From assembly GCA_036897485.1 (NCBI GenBank), contig JAYMTF010001362.1, positions 1-23,884 on the forward strand: a stretch of 23,884 bases of DNA, in the 5' to 3' direction. The DNA comes from Pelargonium nanum (taxonomy: Eukaryota > Streptophyta > Magnoliopsida > Geraniales > Geraniaceae). The position numbers and the translations under genes are program-made. Positions 20,601 through 23,884 of the stretch are shown piece by piece; positions within the stretch are counted from its first letter, which is position 1; each line of letters begins with the position of its first letter. Below the pieces are notes generated by a model. The model did no database searches. It was not told the origin of the DNA and saw nothing but the letters and a program-made list of their open reading frames with translations.

Positions 20601-21690
20601 ATATTTTAAGAAGAAGAAGAGTACATTTTTCCATATAATGTGGTGCCATTACGAATGTAAATAATTATAAACTGAACCTCTTTATCGCAACCTACATATA
20701 ATAAAATTACTCATGTACCTTGCCTTCGATATGCATTCCTGTCATATGCAACTTCGCCCACATGCCAAATCCTAATCTTTTCCTTAGTTGCACAGCAAGT
20801 ACGCAACTCATATCATCTGCAGTGAGAAAATTCATACACAACTCCATAACCTGCATTTCTTACACGGTAAAGATTTTGTTTAGCTACAAACTACACAAAT
20901 TTTAGAAACCTATCCTACATAGGAAAGCAGTCCGAAGAGGAAATACATACTAGATGATCATCATCACTAGATTCGCGAAGAACCCTCATTTCTGTGAACA
21001 TCGGTGGATTTCTCCCCAAGTACAGTTGCTGAATCACTGCTTGCTTCTGCACATATACCAAATATCATGCCAATAAAAAAGATAACTTCATAATCAAATA
21101 GTTAAGAAATTAATAACTCAAAATGTAGATTCATACAGCAGTCCATGGTTTATACTTGTCTAAGAACCAAGGTATGATAGGGAGGAGAATCTTCTGTGAA
21201 GCAATCTGTTCCATACAGATGGGCCACATCTTTTCAACAGCATGATTCAACCAACGAACCGTTTCGGAATCACAAAGCACCTTAACAGAAGAAAAGGAAA
21301 CAAGGCATGAGATCTTTAAACAATGCAAGAACACAATGACAATGAACCCAGAAAATAAAACTCACCTTTCTCTGATTGGCTTGTTTTCTTTCATCAAACT
21401 GCAATTTTTTCCGCAATCTCATAACATACCGCTCATGAACCTTTTTGTAGAGCAAATCAACAAAAAAAAAACAGAAATTTAAATACATGAATCAATCTAC
21501 GTATAAAACCCACATCTCATTTTGTCACAAAATTGAAAATGTGACCAGTTGAAGAGCAGCATACCAGGAACATATAGATCAAAGACATAAAGTAGGAAAT
21601 TGGGTGGCAGCAATTGAAGGAATTGAGGAACCAGAGCACAAGAAGCACAATGGCCACATGGTGTATCATTGAAACCTCTGTAATATCCAT
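17678..21690 (-). CDS. NTMC2T6: Membrane-anchored SMP and C2 domain protein (NTMC2 type 6, At1g53590-like)
   Basis: Plant synaptotagmin/extended-synaptotagmin relative; such proteins bind or transfer lipid at ER contact sites. Coding exons from the start on the minus strand: 21690-21565, 21440-21366, 21280-21137, 21046-20951, 20850-20719, 20267-20115, 20030-19989, 19790-19742, 19525-19433, 19321-19138, 18815-17678. All introns are GT-AG and in phase; the total is 2232 nt, 743 aa, close to the Arabidopsis size (about 750). Residues 8-22 and about 31-42 are hydrophobic (N-terminal anchor or hairpin). Residues about 68-256 are the SMP lipid-binding domain (VRWLNHAVEKMWP, MTVKPLFNHGSDV). Residues about 286-405 are one C2 domain with acidic loop residues D301, D307, D355, D357 and D361/D362, so calcium binding is plausible. 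The tail from about 405 on, in the large last exon, is low-complexity, Ser- and charge-rich, and keeps family pieces such as GAEVSQ-like SEVSQTWEPRKGKSR. Intact. Confidence 0.92.
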
Positions 21691-21699
21691 TGCCTGCTA

Positions 21700-22330
21700 C
21701 AATCCTCTCAGCCTCAAAAGCACAGAATTAAAAACAAAACCCAAAACTTGGAATCAAAATTCACCACAAAAATCACCAGCAACTCCACTTCTACAAAATC
21801 ATTTCAGACCCAAAACACAAACTTTCTCCTAATACATTTGAAACCCATGATTCAGAATAAGGTCAAAACATCGAACCCAGAAAATCCATATCAAGAAAAT
21901 CGGTCGGAGCAACAAATTGGCGAATTTCGAGTGATAAGTAGGAGGTAAATCAATGGGAAAATCCAAAATGCGTGATTTAAAGTAGGACTTGAAGCAATTT
22001 ATTATTATTATTATTTTATTGTGATGATAATAATTATTATTGTTGATTTTTTGGGGTTCAGTTGACAGTTATTAATTTAACCGTTAATAATAAGTGGATT
22101 GAAGAAACATGAATTGGCACGTGTGAAGGATCAATGATTGCTTTATAGTTAGTCCGATGGAGAAGAAACGGCGCCGTAGAAGTAAGTTACCGGTGGAGGG
22201 GAAGAGAACCGGACGGGAAGCGAGAAGCGAACAGTGCAATACTGCAATCCTTGTTGAGGTTCGTCCATTTCGGTCTCTACCGAAATTTTTTATTCGAACC
22301 GGCAGGTAATAGAAATTCGGTTTCACTTAA
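21700..22330 (-). promoter_or_regulatory. 5' flank of the C2-domain gene, with one G-box
   Basis: Upstream of the C2-gene ATG on the minus strand. A TAGCAG|G just before the ATG could be the acceptor of a leader intron, but this is not certain. A CACGTG G-box lies at 22118-22123. A GC-richer island at 22140-22300 could hold the first untranslated exon; on the minus strand CCACCG|GTAACT near 22190 is a possible donor. A (TTA)n run lies at about 21998-22015. No coding frame above 50 codons starts with ATG here. Confidence 0.4.
22157..22309 (+). other. Short basic 50-codon ORF in a GC-rich island, status unknown
   Basis: The ATG at 22157 opens a 50-residue frame beginning MEKKRRRRSK, very rich in Arg and Lys, ending at TAA 22307-22309. 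On the opposite strand a 39-codon ATG frame starts at 22268. A perfect hairpin, TTTCGGT-CTCT-ACCGAAA (22268-22285), followed by a T run lies within it. No family is recognised and the frame may be chance. It is listed because base composition differs from its surroundings. Confidence 0.2.
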
Positions 22331-22600
22331 AGTCAATTTGATCCAATCAATTTTGGATTAGATCGGATAAATCTCCTAACTTTATAGTAATAATATAAAT
22401 ATTGTTCGATTTAATTCGATCCAAACTCATTTTATATTGAATTAAAAATTTTCTTTGCCAATCACACATTTTAGGTACATATTGGTAGAAACATGAAAGT
22501 ATTCCATGATATGCTAGCATAAAAAATAAAAAAAGGGACAAAGACTATGTATCAGAACTGCGTGAAGCCTTCGCAATGTTCGACAAGTCTACATCAATCA
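22330..22600. other. AT-rich spacer
   Basis: No coding frame with an ATG start and no recognised element. The text has several ATCGGAT / TCGATCC-like pieces that could be part of a decayed repeat, but no borders are visible. Confidence 0.35.
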
Positions 22601-22601
22601 A

Positions 22602-22945
22602 GATTTGCATCCCATATAGTCACTCTCTATTCGTACCTCCCACGAAATAACAATATGTCAATAAGAATTCACACCTCATAGAGCTGCTACTTGTTAGTGT
22701 TTTTCAATATATAATAACTATATCAATCGGGATTCGCACCTCATAATGCCACTCGTTATTGGTAGTCTCCCGCGACATAACAACATCATTTGAGATTCGC
22801 ACCTCATACGACAACTCTCTTTTAGTAGTTTGAAAACTCTCTATTAGTAGTATCCAGTGATATAACAAAATCAATTGAATTTCACACCTCAATTAGTTTG
22901 AAAGAATTACAATTCACGTAACAAAGAAATTGAGTTTCGCACCAG
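22602..22945 (+). repeat. Degenerate tandem repeat, unit about 63 bp, about five copies
   Basis: Units start with GATTCGCACCTCATA-like text at 22602, 22666, 22731, 22794 and 22879, with a partial sixth at 22934. Spacings are 64, 65, 63, 85 and 55 bp. Each unit also has a middle CACTC(T)..TATT.GTAGT piece and an end ATAACAA.ATCAATTGA piece. Unit 4 is longer because an ACTCTCT..TAGTAGT piece is doubled inside it. Copies are well diverged, so the array is old. Confidence 0.75.
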
Positions 22946-23040
22946 GGAAATCACCTGCCTAAATTTGGATTTAAATACCAGTAATCCTCTGTAAATTACT
23001 TCAATGGAAACAAATAGGAATGAGCCACACATCCACACAT

Positions 23041-23225
23041 GAACGGTCCAAATCCTCAAAATGCCTAACGTCAAAATTAATTAATTTTGACATTTTCTTT
23101 CCCTAACAATGGTCTGCCATTATATTTGCCCACCTATGACCTATCCTACACTAGAACAGTCCTAATCCTCTAAATGTGTAACATCACAATTAATTTTGAT
23201 CATTGTCTACATTATTTTGCCATAG
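23041..23225 (+). repeat. Direct duplication with 113-bp offset
   Basis: GAACGGTCCAAATCCTCAAA at 23041 recurs as GAACAGTCCTAATCCTCTAA at 23154. After each come TAAC(G/A)TCA.AATTAATT, TTTTGA and, further on, TGCCAT. Substitutions are frequent. The function is unknown and there is no coding frame. Confidence 0.55.
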
Positions 23226-23310
23226 AATAGTTGGGTCCAACGTAATAGTATACCCTCGTTCCTTCAAATAAATGCGATATTTTTTATTTTAAGAATATGT
23301 ATATTTTTTA

Positions 23311-23649
23311 GTTTAATTCATGAACTTTATCATGCGGATTTAATTTGATTGTTTTTTTTAAACTTAAATTAGTTCATGAACTTTTAAATATGAAAACAAA
23401 ATGATCATTGTCGTTAATTTATGTTAGAATTCATGTTAAGTGGTTAAACGTAGAATTTGAAATATATCGAATCGTTTTTTAATATGCTTTAAGTTTCATG
23501 TGAGATCACTTAGTGAAATGACTGATAGAAACTAATGCAAATGACCATTTTGGATCTATACTGGAAAGTTTAGTGACTAGTTTTGTTAAAAAAAAGGTTT
23601 AAGGGCCAAATTAGATGCATATGCAAAAGTTCATGTACCAAATTGAGTT
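23311..23649. mobile_element. Inverted-repeat element, MITE-like, about 340 bp
   Basis: The left arm (about 23311-23360, with TTCATGAACTTTATCATGCG and TAATTTGATTG) is an imperfect inverted copy of the right arm (about 23593-23649, with GCCAAATTAGATGCATATGC and AAAGTTCATGTACCAAATTG). No coding frame lies between them. This is the shape of a non-autonomous DNA transposon. Ends and target duplication could not be fixed, so the superfamily is left open. Confidence 0.5.
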
Positions 23650-23824
23650 TTTAAACTTTAAGAAAATTAAGAAAAAATTAGTTTGTGCTTTAAGTATATT
23701 TATTCTTTTATCTTCACAAACATGTGTTGCAACAAATTTACAAGATATTAATTAAATTATTATAAATTTTTGCATAACTAATTTTCTGAAAAGAAAACAG
23801 AGCTGACACTTATGTTTTTATATA

Positions 23825-23884
23825 AAACTAGTATTTTAGCCTAGCCTTGCTCGGGCATTCATATATTTTTAATATTACATATAA
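23825..23884. repeat. Possible repeat edge at the right end
   Basis: AAACTAGTATTTTAGCC followed by GCTCGGGC resembles the ACTAGTATTTTA.CCCGTGC ends of a very common dispersed plant repeat whose class I cannot recall with certainty. The element would continue beyond the window. The assignment rests on a short recalled match only. Confidence 0.25.

Noticed and set aside
1..23884. CRISPR arrays, bacterial operons, tRNA or rRNA genes, virus-derived genes
   Set aside because: None was seen. The window has plant-type split genes throughout, and the tandem repeats present are diverged minisatellites without uniform spacers.

Overview
The window is nuclear DNA of a flowering plant, almost certainly a eudicot. 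The evidence is AT-rich spacers, genes split by many GT-AG introns, and two genes whose closest recalled relatives are Arabidopsis UBP15 and the NTMC2 type 6 C2-domain protein. I cannot name the species. No tools were used, so every family assignment rests on motifs I can read and on recalled family sequences.

Layout. 1-2330: AT-rich spacer with a retrotransposon edge at its left end and the promoter of the first gene at its right end (two G-box/ABRE-like sites). About 2340-10751 (+): a ubiquitin-specific protease of the UBP15 type, with 13 coding exons, 993 codons and an apparently intact MYND finger and catalytic centre. It has a long 5' untranslated/intron region and an out-of-frame uORF overlapping its start. 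10752-12950: spacer, including a GC-rich exon-like stretch with a perfect splice donor (11500-11710) for which I find no coding frame. About 12955-17285 (+): a tandem pair of intronless genes for very acidic 161-162 residue proteins of unknown function. Not only the coding parts but also two upstream blocks (proximal TATA module and distal hairpin block) are duplicated and still recognisable. A Stowaway-like MITE sits in the upstream region of the first copy only. 17678-21690 (-): a membrane-anchored SMP plus C2 domain protein, 11 coding exons, 743 codons, apparently intact. 21700-23884: its promoter side, then spacer with a degenerate tandem repeat of about 63 bp, a 113-bp duplication, an inverted-repeat element and a further repeat edge.

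How the parts relate. The UBP15-type protease (ubiquitin removal, organ growth in Arabidopsis) and the SMP/C2 protein (lipid transfer or tethering at ER contact sites) are ordinary housekeeping or growth genes with no evident functional link. The least explained part is the tandem acidic pair: the two proteins share four short invariant blocks separated by diverged acidic linkers, have almost no basic residues, and sit behind duplicated, conserved promoter modules. I found no tRNA, rRNA, CRISPR or virus-like gene.
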